Shown here piece by piece: positions 46,185 through 57,464 of a stretch of DNA of 64,000 bases. The notes below the pieces were generated by a model that did no database searches, was not told the DNA's origin, and saw only the letters and a program-made list of their open reading frames with translations. Within the stretch, counting starts at the first letter, position 1. Each line of letters opens with the position of its first letter. A program made the position numbers and the translations under genes. The DNA lies in NCBI GenBank assembly GCA_016110215.1, contig JADWQD010000011.1, positions 992,001 through 1,056,000 of the forward strand, given 5' to 3'. Source of the DNA: Capronia americana (lineage: Eukaryota > Ascomycota > Eurotiomycetes > Chaetothyriales > Herpotrichiellaceae).

Positions 46185-47774
46185 TCATCCAAAATGAGGA
46201 ACATTTGTGGCCCATGTCGAGACAAACGCCAGAGGAGGCAGAAAATATAGGGATCTGAAGCTCTCCACGATGATGTATAATCGTGAGGCCAAGTATAACG
46301 GCGCCAACACCGCGACACTCCACCTTGACATCTTGTCTGTACGGTGGGAAACGATGCTTTCCAACAGGACGAGTAATGCGCTAATGGTGGGCGCAATCGA
46401 CACCGCTAAGGCTGCAATTCTCCAAAGAATCTGCCCTGCACGAGTAGGGAACGCAAGGTCCCACGCGATCAGGTGTATCCCTCCAAAAATCGTAATGGAC
46501 AAGATACTCGCGAAGACCATGAGTCTGTCAATGTGCTTCTTCTCGAATCGGCCTTCGACGACCTGATGCACAACGCTCTCGGGTATGTAATAGTGTCGAG
46601 TTTGTAGAAAACTGATTGGAGCGGCCTGGGCGATATCGAAAAACGAGATAGGGGATACAACTGCGTCGGCGTCGAAATAAAAGGGAACACCGACATCCTT
46701 GGGCTTGGGCCATTCTGCCATGTAGATAATGAATGCACAGGAAGCGAAAGCGACTGTGCTTGTTTCAAGTGGGGCGAAAGGAATGTCAGCGACGCGGCGC
46801 ACGACGAGCTGGACGGCAAGCCAGAGTACTTGGACTATTGCGAGCAACCGCATGAGGCCGTCACTCTTGCTCTTGTCTCGGATCTCGTTCTGCTCGAGGG
46901 ACGGCAGCTTTTGAACAATGCCATGACTCCTTGCTAGAATCAGCTGTTTAGAGTCCAAAATCCAAACGTTGCCGTGCAGCGGCGCAAGGTGCTTTTCCTT
47001 GTATTTTTCAATGCTTCGCCAAAGCCCATGTACCTCCGTGCGAGCATTGATTGCAAGAGTCACGTGTGGCTTGAATGGTGCCCACGGGATTTCGCCTAAT
47101 CTGGCGAGATTTAGTTGTTGCTTTCTTTGGAATTCCTTTATAAAGTAAGGAATTTCCTCGACTTGTGGAGGAGCCTTCGAAATGGGGATTTCAGCTTCAG
47201 CCGGACTAGACGGTCCTGAATGGGTGCAAGCGCTTTCAGGCCGAGCCACCGACGCATCAAACACAGATGGTGTTTCCTTTGAAGTGCCGGTTGGATCCTT
47301 GTGAGATGTATGGTTTCTGGGAATACGGAGTTGGCAGTCTTGTTGCTCCGGCATAGCCCCGTGGGTGGGCTCAGAGAAGCGAGTTGCTATTCCTCCCATG
47401 TTTACCAACGTCGTGTGGGTTAGCGACCAAGGTACTCCATCGGCTCCTGCCAGGTCCTTCAGATGATGCGTGTTCACCCAGGAAGCGAACAGGTTTGTGG
47501 TGGAGATGCCCACAAGGTACTCAGGAAACACAAGCATTATGCTCATCCAGCCGATTTTGCGTCCAAGGAGGTAGAGTTGTTTCTGAATGGATTGAAGCTT
47601 TGATTTCGGCTTGAAGTCGGGCGGCACTGTAAGATGGAGAACGGACCAAGTCGAGAGAATGATAATGCTTGTACAGCTCCAGATAATGTCCATCGTCGAA
47701 CGGATATCCGGTCCTCTGACAAATCCACTGGGTGCAGTTCTCGGAAACGTGCAATTTGGCAGGAAATCAATCAT
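46185..47774 (-). CDS. Multi-pass membrane protein of an uncharacterised fungal family
   Basis: Intronless, 529 aa. It starts with a short luminal-type N-terminus with a Cys, then GPDIRSTMDIIWSCTSIIIL, the first of about seven hydrophobic segments. Two lie before residue 95. The rest lie after residue 310 and include LMVFASILSITIFGGIHLIA, IAALAVSIAPTISALLVLLE and VLAPLYLASRLYIIVESFRS. A polar loop of about 200 residues separates the two groups. The opening TMDIIWSC...TWSVLHL pattern and the closing SRLYIIVESFRSL pattern recur in a large family of fungal hypothetical proteins, as I remember it. No catalytic motif is visible. Function is unknown. Confidence 0.8.
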   Translation of the reverse strand: MIDFLPNCTFPRTAPSGFVRGPDIRSTMDIIWSCTSIIILSTWSVLHLTVPPDFKPKSKLQSIQKQLYLLGRKIGWMSIMLVFPEYLVGISTTNLFASWVNTHHLKDLAGADGVPWSLTHTTLVNMGGIATRFSEPTHGAMPEQQDCQLRIPRNHTSHKDPTGTSKETPSVFDASVARPESACTHSGPSSPAEAEIPISKAPPQVEEIPYFIKEFQRKQQLNLARLGEIPWAPFKPHVTLAINARTEVHGLWRSIEKYKEKHLAPLHGNVWILDSKQLILARSHGIVQKLPSLEQNEIRDKSKSDGLMRLLAIVQVLWLAVQLVVRRVADIPFAPLETSTVAFASCAFIIYMAEWPKPKDVGVPFYFDADAVVSPISFFDIAQAAPISFLQTRHYYIPESVVHQVVEGRFEKKHIDRLMVFASILSITIFGGIHLIAWDLAFPTRAGQILWRIAALAVSIAPTISALLVLLESIVSHRTDKMSRWSVAVLAPLYLASRLYIIVESFRSLYFLPPLAFVSTWATNVPHFG

Positions 47775-49093
47775 GCTGGTGATTACTGTTACCTACTTTG
47801 AGTGGTACGGCGATGTCACTGCATAAAGCTTTCGACCATGCTCGATAGAGATATGAAGCCTAGCATGTCTAGCGAGGAGACACTCCAGCACCCATGGACG
47901 GCAGCCACCATGAAGTTGCGATGTCGTTGAGGCTCCTGATATTGGGTGGAACACTTGTCGCGCCATTATCAGCTCTGGACGTCGGCTGGTTGAAGGATCT
48001 CGACCAGGAATTTCCATTTCGGGAGCAAGTGGCCTAGAGGTCTGAATTTCTCAAATCTCAAGCAGAGACATTGACCCAGTTGAGGCCAGAAGCTTAAGCA
48101 TGGCCAAGAAGAGGAGCCAAAGCAAGACTCTAACAGCGAACGTATTCGCTTCGAATTGCGACACAGTTGGCCGAAATGGATCCTTATAGCCCTTGGCGGG
48201 CACTCGCTGTGGCGTTTGCAATCGGCCTAGCCCTTGACGGGTGAGCGCCACGAGTGTTGAGTGTTGAGTATGAGACTGTTGTGGGCATCGGAGTCGGCGA
48301 GGAACAGACAGGGGCGCAATCGAGGGTTGTCCCCTGTTGGTGGCCACTTATCGAAGTTGAGATCGGACACGTCCATTGCGATAAGTTGGCTTTCCTCGCG
48401 TCTCCAAAGTTGTCAGGCAGAAGGTGAAGACGCTCTTGAGGCATATTTGGTGACCTCGGGAGCATCGAATCTCCGCCAAAAGGTGAGACAATATGTGCGC
48501 GCCATCGTCTGTTAAGGAGGCGGCGTCGAACACATGTATGTTATGAGCAGCGATTCAATCAGATATCCCTGGAATCTATCCTGAATCATCGGACGGGTGT
48601 TGCACCTCGACAGAGGCCTTGGCATGAGCACGTGCACCACGTTCACATCCATCTAGCAGCACCTCAATTCATAATTGTGCTCATAGCAATTATCCTAAAT
48701 TCATCGAGTCAACATCAGCGGCACCAGAACCTGGGTCGAGAACAGATATCGTTTCTCAATTATGTCCCACATCATGAACTGTATCTGCAGTTAGGATAGG
48801 ATAACCACATTACGTGCAAATGTTTCGCGACGGGTCCACCAAAGTGCTCGGAATGCCCCAGACGTCCCGCAGATCGCAGTCTCATTCCTGTCCGTTCCTT
48901 TTCGGACATGGAGCCACACGAAAGGCGAAATACGGTGCATACTGTGTATCCCAAGATAAATGGCATGCCACCCTTCATTTTTTCGATGATCTTGATGTTT
49001 ATGAGACCACAATTCGAGTAAGGAGCAATCTAGTTCTAGCGCATTAGAGCGACCTAGTCACTTTCACCCTGTGTTACGTTGGGGGACAGGACA
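47775..49093. other. Divergent intergenic region, no gene recognised
   Basis: It lies between the start of the membrane-protein gene (minus) and the start of the P450 gene (plus). Only short frames are present. Confidence 0.55.
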
Positions 49094-50865
49094 ATGACCG
49101 AAACACTGGATCCCAATGACCACGGCATGACCCAGGTAATGCATACCGGCGGCGCTTTACACCCGATGGAGTCGAAGTCCTCCGGATTCAACGTGGTGTA
49201 CAAAGTATTGGCTCTGGTATTATTCGCCGGGCTGCTTCACAAGGTGGTTTTCAAGCGGAAGACATACAAACTCTTTCCGGCATGGGCGGCTGTTGAGATC
49301 GCTCTTACTGGTTATCTACTCGGTAGAGGAGGCCTAGGTGGACGTCTACGGTGAGTACACGCCGTCGTTATGCAGAGTGCCCAAAAAGGTGAGCCTCAGG
49401 CTGATAAATAACACCCAGTTCGTTAATACGACGACGGAAGGGCTCCCTTTTCGGCCTCACATCGACGCACCAGGTCCTCGTCAACTTTCCGAGCGTGGAT
49501 CGCATCATGTCGCAACTCTCCCATAGTCTCAGTGCGGAACCGGTCCAGTATACTTTATTCACCCGCGTCTTTGGAGCGGCCGACTCGCCTGCGCTGAAGA
49601 AAAAACTCGAGGACTCTTGGAAAGACCTCCTCGTGCCCATCGAGCGACTGTTCCTCAACGACTCCGCTGCGGTGGCAGCTCTGGAGAAGGGCTGTATTCT
49701 CTCCAAGGTGGCCTCCTTCGTCACCTTTTCTTCCAAGCGGTCGCCACCACTGAAGCCCTGGGAGTTGTCTGCCGATGTCCGAGTCATCGCGCCCGACCTG
49801 CCGGGCAAGCCTGGGGCCGTCGAGGTCAATCTGCAGAGCTTGGTGCGAGACTTCGGAGCCTGCATTGCCATTCCTCTCCTGTACGGACGCGACTTTTTGG
49901 ATCGCTATCCCCGGCTTCTGGACGACTTTTGGAAGTTCGACAACGACTTGTTTCCCTTGCTGATGATAGGCGTTCCGGCTTGGGCTTCCGCCCGGGCGCC
50001 GTTCAAACCTCTGAGGGCAGGCGTCGCAGCGCGCGCACGTTTGCTTCAAGAGATGGAGGCCCTGTATCGTCGAATCGACCAGCACCAGCGAGGCCTACCA
50101 GTTGACTTTGGCGCCGACATGTCGGACGTCAGCAGCGCCGCTCTCGAGCGCAACAAGGTCTACAACCGGGAGGGGTGGTCATTTCGAGACCGTGCAGCAG
50201 GGGACCTGGCCATTCTTTGGGGTCAGAATGCCAACACTCAACCCTTGCTATTCTGGTTGCTGGCCTACGTCTATTCCACTCCCGGCCTCGTAGACAGGCT
50301 TCGGGCGGAAATCGCACCATACCTCCGAATCTCCCGGCGAGATAGACCAGAAAACATGTCGGTCGACATCCCGGCGCTGCATCGCGAGTGTGCACTCTTA
50401 AGAGCATGCGTATTTGAAACGTACCGCCTCGCCAACGAGGCGACCTCGATCCGATACGTCGTGCGTCCAATCACCCTAGACGACGGGGCGTACAGGCACG
50501 ACCTGAAACCCGGCATGTTCGTCTCGGCACCGCACGCGCTCATCCAGCGTGATCCATCCGTTTATGCAGACCCGCACGCGTTCATACCAGAGCGCTTTCT
50601 GGAAACTGATCCCGAAACGGACAGACTGGTCGCTCGCCCGGGGAGGCTTCGACCGTGGGGTTGCGGCGCTGCCATGTGCAAAGGCCGGACGTTTGCCGAG
50701 AAGGAAATCGTCGTTCTGGGCGCCGCTATCGTTGCTCTTTGGGATATCGTCCCCGCTGGGCCCGGTGATGGCAGTTGGAAAGTACCCGCCATGGTACCCG
50801 GGACCGGGGTGAAGAAGCCTGTGGAGGATATTCGAGTCGTTGTTACGCGGAGGACAATGTTCTGA
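49094..50865 (+). CDS. Cytochrome P450 (CYP7/CYP8-like I-helix type), 567 aa
   Basis: Two exons are inferred: 49094-49350 and 49419-50865. The 68-bp intron (GTGAGT, GCTGATAA branch, CACCCAG) joins GGRLR to SLIRRRKGS and on to VLVNFPSVDRIMSQ in one frame. An N-terminal membrane anchor lies around VYKVLALVLFAGLLHKVVF. The I-helix reads LWGQNANTQPLLFW in place of AGxDT, as in CYP7/CYP8 enzymes and some fungal relatives. The K-helix ExxR is E-T-Y-R, the PERF motif is IPERF, and the heme ligand is C506 in PWGCGAAMCKGR. It is an ER-bound monooxygenase or isomerase; substrate is unknown. The altered I-helix Thr region could mean non-classical oxygen chemistry. Confidence 0.88.
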
Positions 50866-52398
50866 GTAGAGTGAGGAGGGAACAGCACAGGAGGGGACAG
50901 GAATCTGTATAAGCGTTGCCCGACAGACTGTCAGTGACCGTCCGGTGCACCTGTCATAGTCGTGAGAATATCCATTTCCTTTCACCCGTATTCAGCCAGG
51001 ATCTGATTAATGATGCATCAGCGGGCTGCACAAACCGCCTCTCAAACATCATTCTCCTCTGCGCATACTAATCGATGTCTTGTGGTCCGCGTGATAAAGT
51101 TCCCCACAGCAGCCACGTCGGAAACGACCGCATAAAAGAAATATAGTAGTACTCATCGTTGAGGTAAGTAGCGACAACTGATGAAACATATGTTAAACAC
51201 TTGATATTATAAAGCCCTCAGTTACCTCGTACGCGCCTTGTCACTGGGTGGGATGTGGCTAGCTACATACAGTTACAGCAAGGTCTCGTCAGCAGGGAGG
51301 AATGATGTTAGATCGTGCGTGAATGCTCTGAAACCGATACAGCATTGTAGCATTCACTTCCTCGTCTCTCGACTCTCCGTGGCGCACCACTACTTGGACG
51401 GTGCGATATGTCTTCTTGGACGGACTTCCAGTGAAGACTCTTGTCAGTTTCGGCGCAGACTTGACTTCCTTCAGGCGAACCCGCTTTGATTAAGCAATGT
51501 TGGAGCCCTACCCTCCCACACTGCTTAGAAGCCTCATGCCGATCAAGAATAGTCATCCTGTCAGTGTCTGATCGTTTTCCGAGTCGGTCTTCTAGAGGGG
51601 CGAGTTTCCTCGAAAGAATCTCGAAAGAGTGATCAAGTCGTCTATGCGACAGGCAAAAAGCCGCAGGCCTAACGCCAAGCCGGCATAAGAGGCTCTGCAG
51701 ATACCAGCTGGCCAGTAAAATTACGAGCTTCATCGCCGAGTGGGGCATCCCGATTCCGAGTGGAGATCGCGCTTGGCGTCCACACACCCAGTTTGTGCGT
51801 GCGTATCTTATTTGAAGATCATCCCTACACCGTGTCCAACACACCCTCGGTGATTGAGACTGTCAGGCCTGAAGCTGAATGTCTAATTTCCGTCTGATGA
51901 TCTTTGCCTGGCATAGCGACGCCGTGTTTTCGGTTGCAGAGCACGTCGTCGCGGTGCGCGCAGAACGCTGGTGAAAATGCAGAACCGGCCAGATCAACCT
52001 CGTCGTTCGACCAAGCCTTGAGAAAGAGGCTTGTCCAAAGCCTTGGTACCTTGGCTCTGCAAGGCCCAGAAGGACATTCCCCGATGTCTGAATTCACCAG
52101 GGCCATTTTCGGCGGGCTGGTCACGGTTGGTTTGCTGCACCCCACATTTTCCCCGGGGGCCTGGAAGCTGCACAGCGCTTTCGCTGTTCGGTGCGCTCAG
52201 TCGGCCGCTCGTCCTCTGCTGTGTACTGCTTCAGCTTTGCTTACAGCGATTTCCATTCTCAGTGGCAATGGGTTGAGTATATCAAGACAACGGGGTCACC
52301 CGCTCTCGTCTCAACCCTTGTTTACCCTCGCAGCTTACAACAATCAAGTCAGGTCGCATTTGCCAGTAGCCAGGATTCCTCCTGATCCGTCTGGTACT
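50866..52398. other. Intergenic, no gene recognised
   Basis: It contains the P450 3' flank and the promoter of the lactonase-like gene. The lactonase frame stays open up to 51904, but that part is Ser/Ala-rich without domain signal and is followed by a proper signal peptide start at 52399. Confidence 0.55.
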
Positions 52399-53463
52399 AT
52401 GTTCATCACCGTCCTTCTCCTTTGCTGTGCTGCCCTCTCCGTTGCCCAGAATGACTCCTTCTACACTGCCTCGCCTGACTTCCTGCTTATCCTTGGCTCA
52501 CACCCGAAGGTGACCCTCCTCGCGGAGTCCGAGCAGCCATTGTTCCATGAGGGTGGCGTCTACTACCCGCCCACAAAGTCCCTTTTCGTTACATCTGACG
52601 TGGTGCCCGATCCGTCGACCGCCAACGGGACCACGCAGATCATCTCTCACGTCACGGGCAACCTCACGAATGCTGCCTCCGTCCAAGTCACGCAACTGAA
52701 CGCCACAAGCCATGCCATCCCTTTCCCCCTCGGCGGCTACCGGTACCTGGCATCGCAGAAAGTCCTCGTCTGGGCCGGCCAGGGCTCCCTCACACAACCG
52801 GGGGGTGTATGGTTCCTGAATCCCGAGCCTCCGTACAACGCAACCCAGATCCTCTCCAGCTACGGTGCGTACGACTACAACTCACCCAACGACATCGCGG
52901 TCACCCCCTCCGGCGAGATCTACTTCACCGACCCCATCTACGGGTCCGAGTACGGCTTCCGCCCCGCGCCCCAGCTCCCAAACCAAGTGTACCGGTACAA
53001 TCCGGCAAGTGGGACCGTCAGGGCCGTGGCTGACGGTTACATTCGTCCCAACGGCATTGGTGTCAACAAGGACGCAAGCATCGTCTACATCATCGACACG
53101 GGTGCTCAGCCCGGCGACGGGACCATCGACGCCACCGGTCCGCGCACCATCTACGCTCTCGACGTGCAGGGCCGGACCAAGAACGGGACGGGCGGCTTTC
53201 TCGGCAACAGACGTCTGTTCTCACTGCCCAGCTTTGGCGGCGCCAAGGGCGTCAAGACAGACACCCTGGGCAACGTCTACGTCGGCCTCGACGACGGGGT
53301 GTCCGTGTTTGACGAGGACGGCAATCTCCTGGGCAAGATCCTGATCGATGATGTCGCCAACCTCGGGTTTGGCGAGCCGGGCGTGCTTTTCGCAATGGGA
53401 CAGACCAAGCTGTGGAGGATAGACCTTTCAAGCGTGATAGTCGGATCGTCCTCTTTGATCTGA
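52399..53463 (+). CDS. Secreted SMP-30/gluconolactonase-like beta-propeller, 354 aa
   Basis: Intronless. The ATG at 52399 opens a clear signal peptide (MFITVLLLCCAALSVAQ), which is why it is preferred over the longer frame. The mature protein is a six-bladed propeller of the SMP-30/LRE type: LFHEGGVYYPPTKSLFVTSD (metal-binding Glu), SPNDIAVTPSGEIYFTDP (Asn and Asp ligands), YIRPNGIGVNKDASIVYIID, and GGAKGVKTDTLGNVYVGLDD. Several N-x-S/T sites fit secretion. The family hydrolyses lactones or organophosphate-like esters with a divalent metal; the natural substrate is unknown. It lies downstream of the P450 on the same strand and converges with an MDR reductase. Confidence 0.88.
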   Translation: MFITVLLLCCAALSVAQNDSFYTASPDFLLILGSHPKVTLLAESEQPLFHEGGVYYPPTKSLFVTSDVVPDPSTANGTTQIISHVTGNLTNAASVQVTQLNATSHAIPFPLGGYRYLASQKVLVWAGQGSLTQPGGVWFLNPEPPYNATQILSSYGAYDYNSPNDIAVTPSGEIYFTDPIYGSEYGFRPAPQLPNQVYRYNPASGTVRAVADGYIRPNGIGVNKDASIVYIIDTGAQPGDGTIDATGPRTIYALDVQGRTKNGTGGFLGNRRLFSLPSFGGAKGVKTDTLGNVYVGLDDGVSVFDEDGNLLGKILIDDVANLGFGEPGVLFAMGQTKLWRIDLSSVIVGSSSLI

Positions 53464-53906
53464 TGGTCTTCGCTTCTGGATATTCTATTCCTCATCATTG
53501 GCTTTTCAGCGGATGACTGCGCTTTCTGTTCTTGGATCAAGGCTTGTGTGCCAGCGACTCCAGTGCTGGATCAGTAGGCCGAAGGACCCAGGCTTCGTGT
53601 AATAGTATTACGAGGGTTTAGGCCGAGGTGAGCAAGATAAATACAATTGCTGCCCAAAACATCAAAACATCGACCTCGTGAAGGTGCCCATCTCATCTCT
53701 CTCTTTTTCTCTCATCTGCGTCAGTCACTCACTCTCACTAGTAGAGCAACCACCCGTCATTATGATTCTTGTTGACCAGCCCCGAATCGCCCACTTCCAG
53801 CTTTACAAAGTACACAGCCACAATGACACATGATGTCCGCGCATTGCACTGTCTTGTCCTGCAGTGGGTCCCCAAAGAAACGTTCCCCCCGGGCGGTCTT
53901 ACTCTC
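53464..53906. other. Convergent 3'-3' intergenic gap
   Basis: 443 bp between the stops of the lactonase-like and MDR genes. It contains a pyrimidine-rich TCTCTCTCTTTTTCTCTC stretch near 53695-53713. No gene seen. Confidence 0.6.
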
Positions 53907-55213
53907 CTACTCGGTCAGAACAACAATCTTCCCGCGCGCCAGGTTCTTCTCCATGGTCTCGTGGGCCTCGACGATCTGATCGATCTTGAACACCCTCCCG
54001 ACCTGCACGGGCAGAGCACCCGCCTCGATCTGCTGCAGCAGCGCGTTCAGCGGGGTCTCCATGAACTCGTCCGGCCCGCCCGAATAGACCGTCAGGCCGA
54101 CGCAGTGCGGGATTACCTCCATGGGCGAGAACTCGTGGAAGCTCCAGCTGTTTCCTGCGGCATAGACATAAATATATATATGTAAGCGTCGTGTCGCGCC
54201 GCGGTCATGAACGCGCCCGTGGAATACACCACACACAGACACACTAACCACCGTTCTCGTCGTAGGGGAGACCACGACGGAGAAGCAAGGAAAAGAAAGG
54301 AGAGGAAGTTGCTCAGGAGAAACTCACCGACAATGCCCGTCATGCAAACGATGCCGCCCTCGACAGCACACTTCAACGAGTCCTTCAGCGTGGTCGTCCC
54401 CACCAGCTCCAGCACTTTGTCGAACTTGTTTCCCTTTGCCACCTTGTCCGCGACGTTCCCGTCGTCGACAAGGACCTCCTGGACGCCGCTCTTGCGCATC
54501 AGCTCGGCGGTGGCGGGACTCGAGCTGCGCGTCGTGCCCGCGACGAAACAGCCGTGGTTGCGCGCGATCGCCGCCGCCGCCAGCCCCACGGAAGTGGTGC
54601 CCCCGCGCACGAGCAGGCGGTCCGACGGCCGCAACTTCAGCGCCTTGAACAGGGACCCGTATGCCGTCTGCAGCATCTCCGGCGCGGCGCCGATGACGGC
54701 CCAGTCCACGGGGGTCGCCGTGGTCGTCAACAGTTGCGTGTTCGCCGCCTTGGGGCACGTATACTCGGCGTACCCGCCGTCGAAGTCGCGGCCCATGCCG
54801 GCCATGGCAGACGCGACCTTGTCGCCCGGCTGGAACTTGCCCGACGGACACTTCTCGACCACCCCCGCGGCCTCGATGCCCAGCACGCGCGGGAACCGCA
54901 CGTTCGGACTGTGCCCTTGGCGCGTGAACATCTCGGACCGGTTGAGTCCAAAGGCCTTGACGCGGATCAGCACTTCGTCGGCCGCGGGCATCGGGATCGG
55001 CCGCTGTTCCAGTTTGAGTACCTCGGGCCCGCCGGCCTCGTGGATTACGACGGCTTTCATGGACATGCTGCGCGGTGGTGGTGGTGGTGGTGCTGCTGCT
55101 GCTGCTGCTGCGGCAGTGTGATGTGGCGTGGTTCTACAAGCGGAGGTCAGTGTGATGTATGGACGTAGCGTTTGGGCTGTGCACCGGAGGGTCCTGGTTA
55201 CGATGCCGTTCAT
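53907..55213 (-). CDS. MDR-family zinc-independent oxidoreductase (quinone oxidoreductase-like)
   Basis: Two exons are inferred: 55213-54328 and 54154-53907. They give 377 aa across a 173-bp intron (GTGAGT..GCCGCAG) that splits a Gly codon. From about residue 50 it follows the quinone oxidoreductase fold: MKAVVIHEAGGPEVLKLEQR, VKAFGLNRSEMFTRQG, and the Rossmann segment RGGTTSVGLAAAAIARNHG. The terminal part is HETMEKNLARGKIVVL. The structural zinc Cys cluster of alcohol dehydrogenases is absent, so it is likely an NADPH-dependent enoyl or quinone reductase. The first 49 residues include a poly-Ala/poly-Pro repeat; the conserved part starts at MSMKAVV, so the upstream start is less certain. 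Confidence 0.85.
55074..55115. repeat. Trinucleotide repeat (GGT)n(GCT)n encoding Pro/Ala
   Basis: Runs of GGT then GCT on the plus strand. Read on the minus strand in the MDR gene they give a poly-Ala then poly-Pro stretch just before the conserved domain. Confidence 0.9.
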
Positions 55214-56169
55214 GCGAACACAGCTGGCGTGTCTGGGTATGTGAAGAAGGCGGATCTCGCGGCCTGATATATATATATATATATATACACACTAACAGGA
55301 ACCAGACGTAGGGCGGGACACGCCTTTACACTGCCATCAAGCGGGCTCTTTCAATTCGATCTGAGCTCTAGCTGCGGAGTATGTAGGAGTTTCTTATTCA
55401 GCCATGTGCTCGTACCACGACTTTGCTTGCCCTATCGATCCACCTGGTGTGGTGTTTGCCGTGGTTGCGATGTGCCGTGTCGGCTACCAAGTCACCAGGG
55501 GCCTACCTGCTTGACGTCGACGGAGATATCGTCCCTGGCCGCAATAGGCAGGTCTTCCGCCATCTTTGCATGAGATCGATACGCGCGGCAGGAGGTGACT
55601 GGTCGCCTGGACCTGTGTCGCTCGTTAGGCTGATACGTTGCATGAGGGCGTGGTTGCTTGTATTGCGTAAACATCTTCCGTGGATTTTATTCGTTGTAAG
55701 ATTCGGGTTCGCTCTTGAAGATCGAATGGAATGTGGTCAGTCACCCACAATGTTGGCCCCCAGATCTTGCCTGTAGCCTTCATCAGGCAATTAGTGTGCA
55801 GCACATGCTTTGCTGGGTTCGGGCAACACATGAAGCAAACAGATTCAAATCCAATCACACATCGTCAGCACAATCATTCCTTCTACCCGAGATCGATACT
55901 GCTCGCTGGAATGATATTAGGATTAGAGCACTGCTGCACTCAAGGAGATATGCCTAAAGAGGGAATCCTCTAATACCGTGAACCGGTGAGCTGTCAAAGT
56001 ATGCCAAAAAACGCCGAACCTGAAAAGCCGCACGGTCTTTGGCTCAGGAAGGGGTATAGATGCGTATAGTTCAATCCAAGGATCACGTTTCCCCTTCATC
56101 CACGCCACGTGTCGGACCACACCAGGGACAATCAATCGAAAAGCCAGGACGCCATGCTATTATGCAAAC
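55214..56169. other. Intergenic, no gene recognised
   Basis: Promoter side of the MDR gene and 3' flank of the 125-aa gene. Apart from the AT microsatellite nothing is supported. Confidence 0.55.
55267..55287. repeat. (AT)n microsatellite at promoter position
   Basis: About ten AT units lie 55-75 bp upstream of the MDR gene start at 55213, where a TATA element could sit. Confidence 0.9.
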
Positions 56170-56682
56170 TCATCTGTTTTCCTCTCCCCTGTATTGTGGG
56201 GGTGAGCGCCCCCGATCACTATCGCCGGAGCTATCTTCCTCCGGTTCTGGGGAAGCGACAGACTTCCTCTTGGTGAACAGCTGTTGGCTCTGTTGTCTTT
56301 GATGTTTCGCTTTGAGATGCTTCAGCTTGTTGTCGGCTTCGCGCAGTTTGGTCTCTAGGTCTTCGAGCTCGTATTTCCGGGTGATGACGGTTTCCTTTCT
56401 GTATAATCCGAGGGCCTGTTAGCGTCCCTCTCACTGGGCCACAACCGTGGAAGGGAGGACCGGGATTGAGAACGTACTTCTGCTCTACCGATTCCTCCAA
56501 AGCGCCAATGCCATTGAGTTTAAAGAGATCATCGAGTGCGGCAGAAAAGTCAAGAGCGATTGTCCTGAAGTGTTCAAGTCAGTCACTGCGCTCTCTGGTC
56601 GCTGGGCATATCAGACGTACGACTGAGGGCGTCCATTGGGCTGGAAGCCCGCATCGGGGTTCTGTTCACTGGCGGTGTTCAT
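56170..56682 (-). CDS. Small coiled-coil protein of unknown function, 125 aa
   Basis: Three exons are inferred: 56682-56621, 56564-56478 and 56398-56170. Two introns start with GTACGT, and both joins keep frame. The protein has a polar N-terminus, a short hydrophobic-rich helix (TIALDFSAALDDLFKLNGIG), then a strongly charged heptad-like coiled coil (YELEDLETKLREADNKLKHL) and an acidic, Ser/Glu-rich tail. The size and three-exon structure are typical of small conserved subunits, but I do not recognise the family. It is divergent from the BRD8-like gene. Confidence 0.75.
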
Positions 56683-57464
56683 GGTAAGGTAAGGGGAATT
56701 GTTGCGTCGGTAGAAGGATAGGCGATACGTCTGACTATAGTTGGGAAAAGACTCAGGGAAGAGATGCGAGATTGACAGCTGTCGCGGTATGAGGTACTGT
56801 ATCAAATATGTCCGCTCGAGGTGTACGCCCCCAGGCAGCAGAATGCAAGCGAACGAGTCAGTTGACCAAGATCAGTAGGCAGGTCCAAAAGGCGTCAAGC
56901 ACAGCCCAGGCAGACTGCTTCGCGCTCTCATACGGTGCTTCCAGATGTTAAATCGAAGGCGTGGTTGCCAGATGACTGGCACATTCCTCCCAAATTGCGA
57001 ATGCCCAGCACCTCATCAAAAGGGGCTCGCCAGCTCGATGAGTTGCAGGACGGACCCTGAAGCGAGAGTTTGGGGCGCGCACACTACCGCCTCTGGAGCC
57101 GTTAGGCTGCTCGGAGATGATTGGGCTATGCCGATCTGCCCCCAACCATGCCTGAAACTGACGATTTGGGCGGACTGCGGGCGCTAGCTTAGCCAGACAG
57201 CAATCGTGGGCCTTGGCCCGCTGCGAGAGCCGCGACTTTCTGCTCCGGCCTTTCCTCTCGTGTCCTTTGCAATTTTCGAACCTCGACAACCAGCGGCCAT
57301 CAATTTTCATTTCACTTGGACGCCCGTCACATCTCCACCGCCACTCACCTCCTCTCCACGCGTCGCATTCCCTCACCCTTACTCTTTAGTCCTGCGTGGC
57401 TTGTGGGAGGACGTTGCATCTTCGGGTCCGGCGACTGTGTCCACACGGTATTCGCTATGATGGG
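56683..57464. promoter_or_regulatory. Divergent promoter region of the coiled-coil and BRD8-like genes
   Basis: 782 bp between two divergent starts. The right end is pyrimidine-rich (CTCACC/CCTCTC), like a fungal core promoter. A six-codon upstream ORF at 57457-57477 overlaps the BRD8-like start codon. Confidence 0.5.

Noticed and set aside
49094..49354. Stand-alone small membrane protein
   Set aside because: A good intron joins it in frame to the P450 body; it supplies the membrane anchor.
51904..52398. 165-residue N-terminal extension of the lactonase-like protein
   Set aside because: No domain signal, and it is followed by a textbook signal peptide starting at 52399.
54207..55121. 304-codon plus-strand frame
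   Set aside because: Antisense to the MDR gene, which has a clear family match.
57396..57464. Longer start of the BRD8-like protein
   Set aside because: The frame opens with GTG, not ATG, and the conserved part begins after MPSIKAY.
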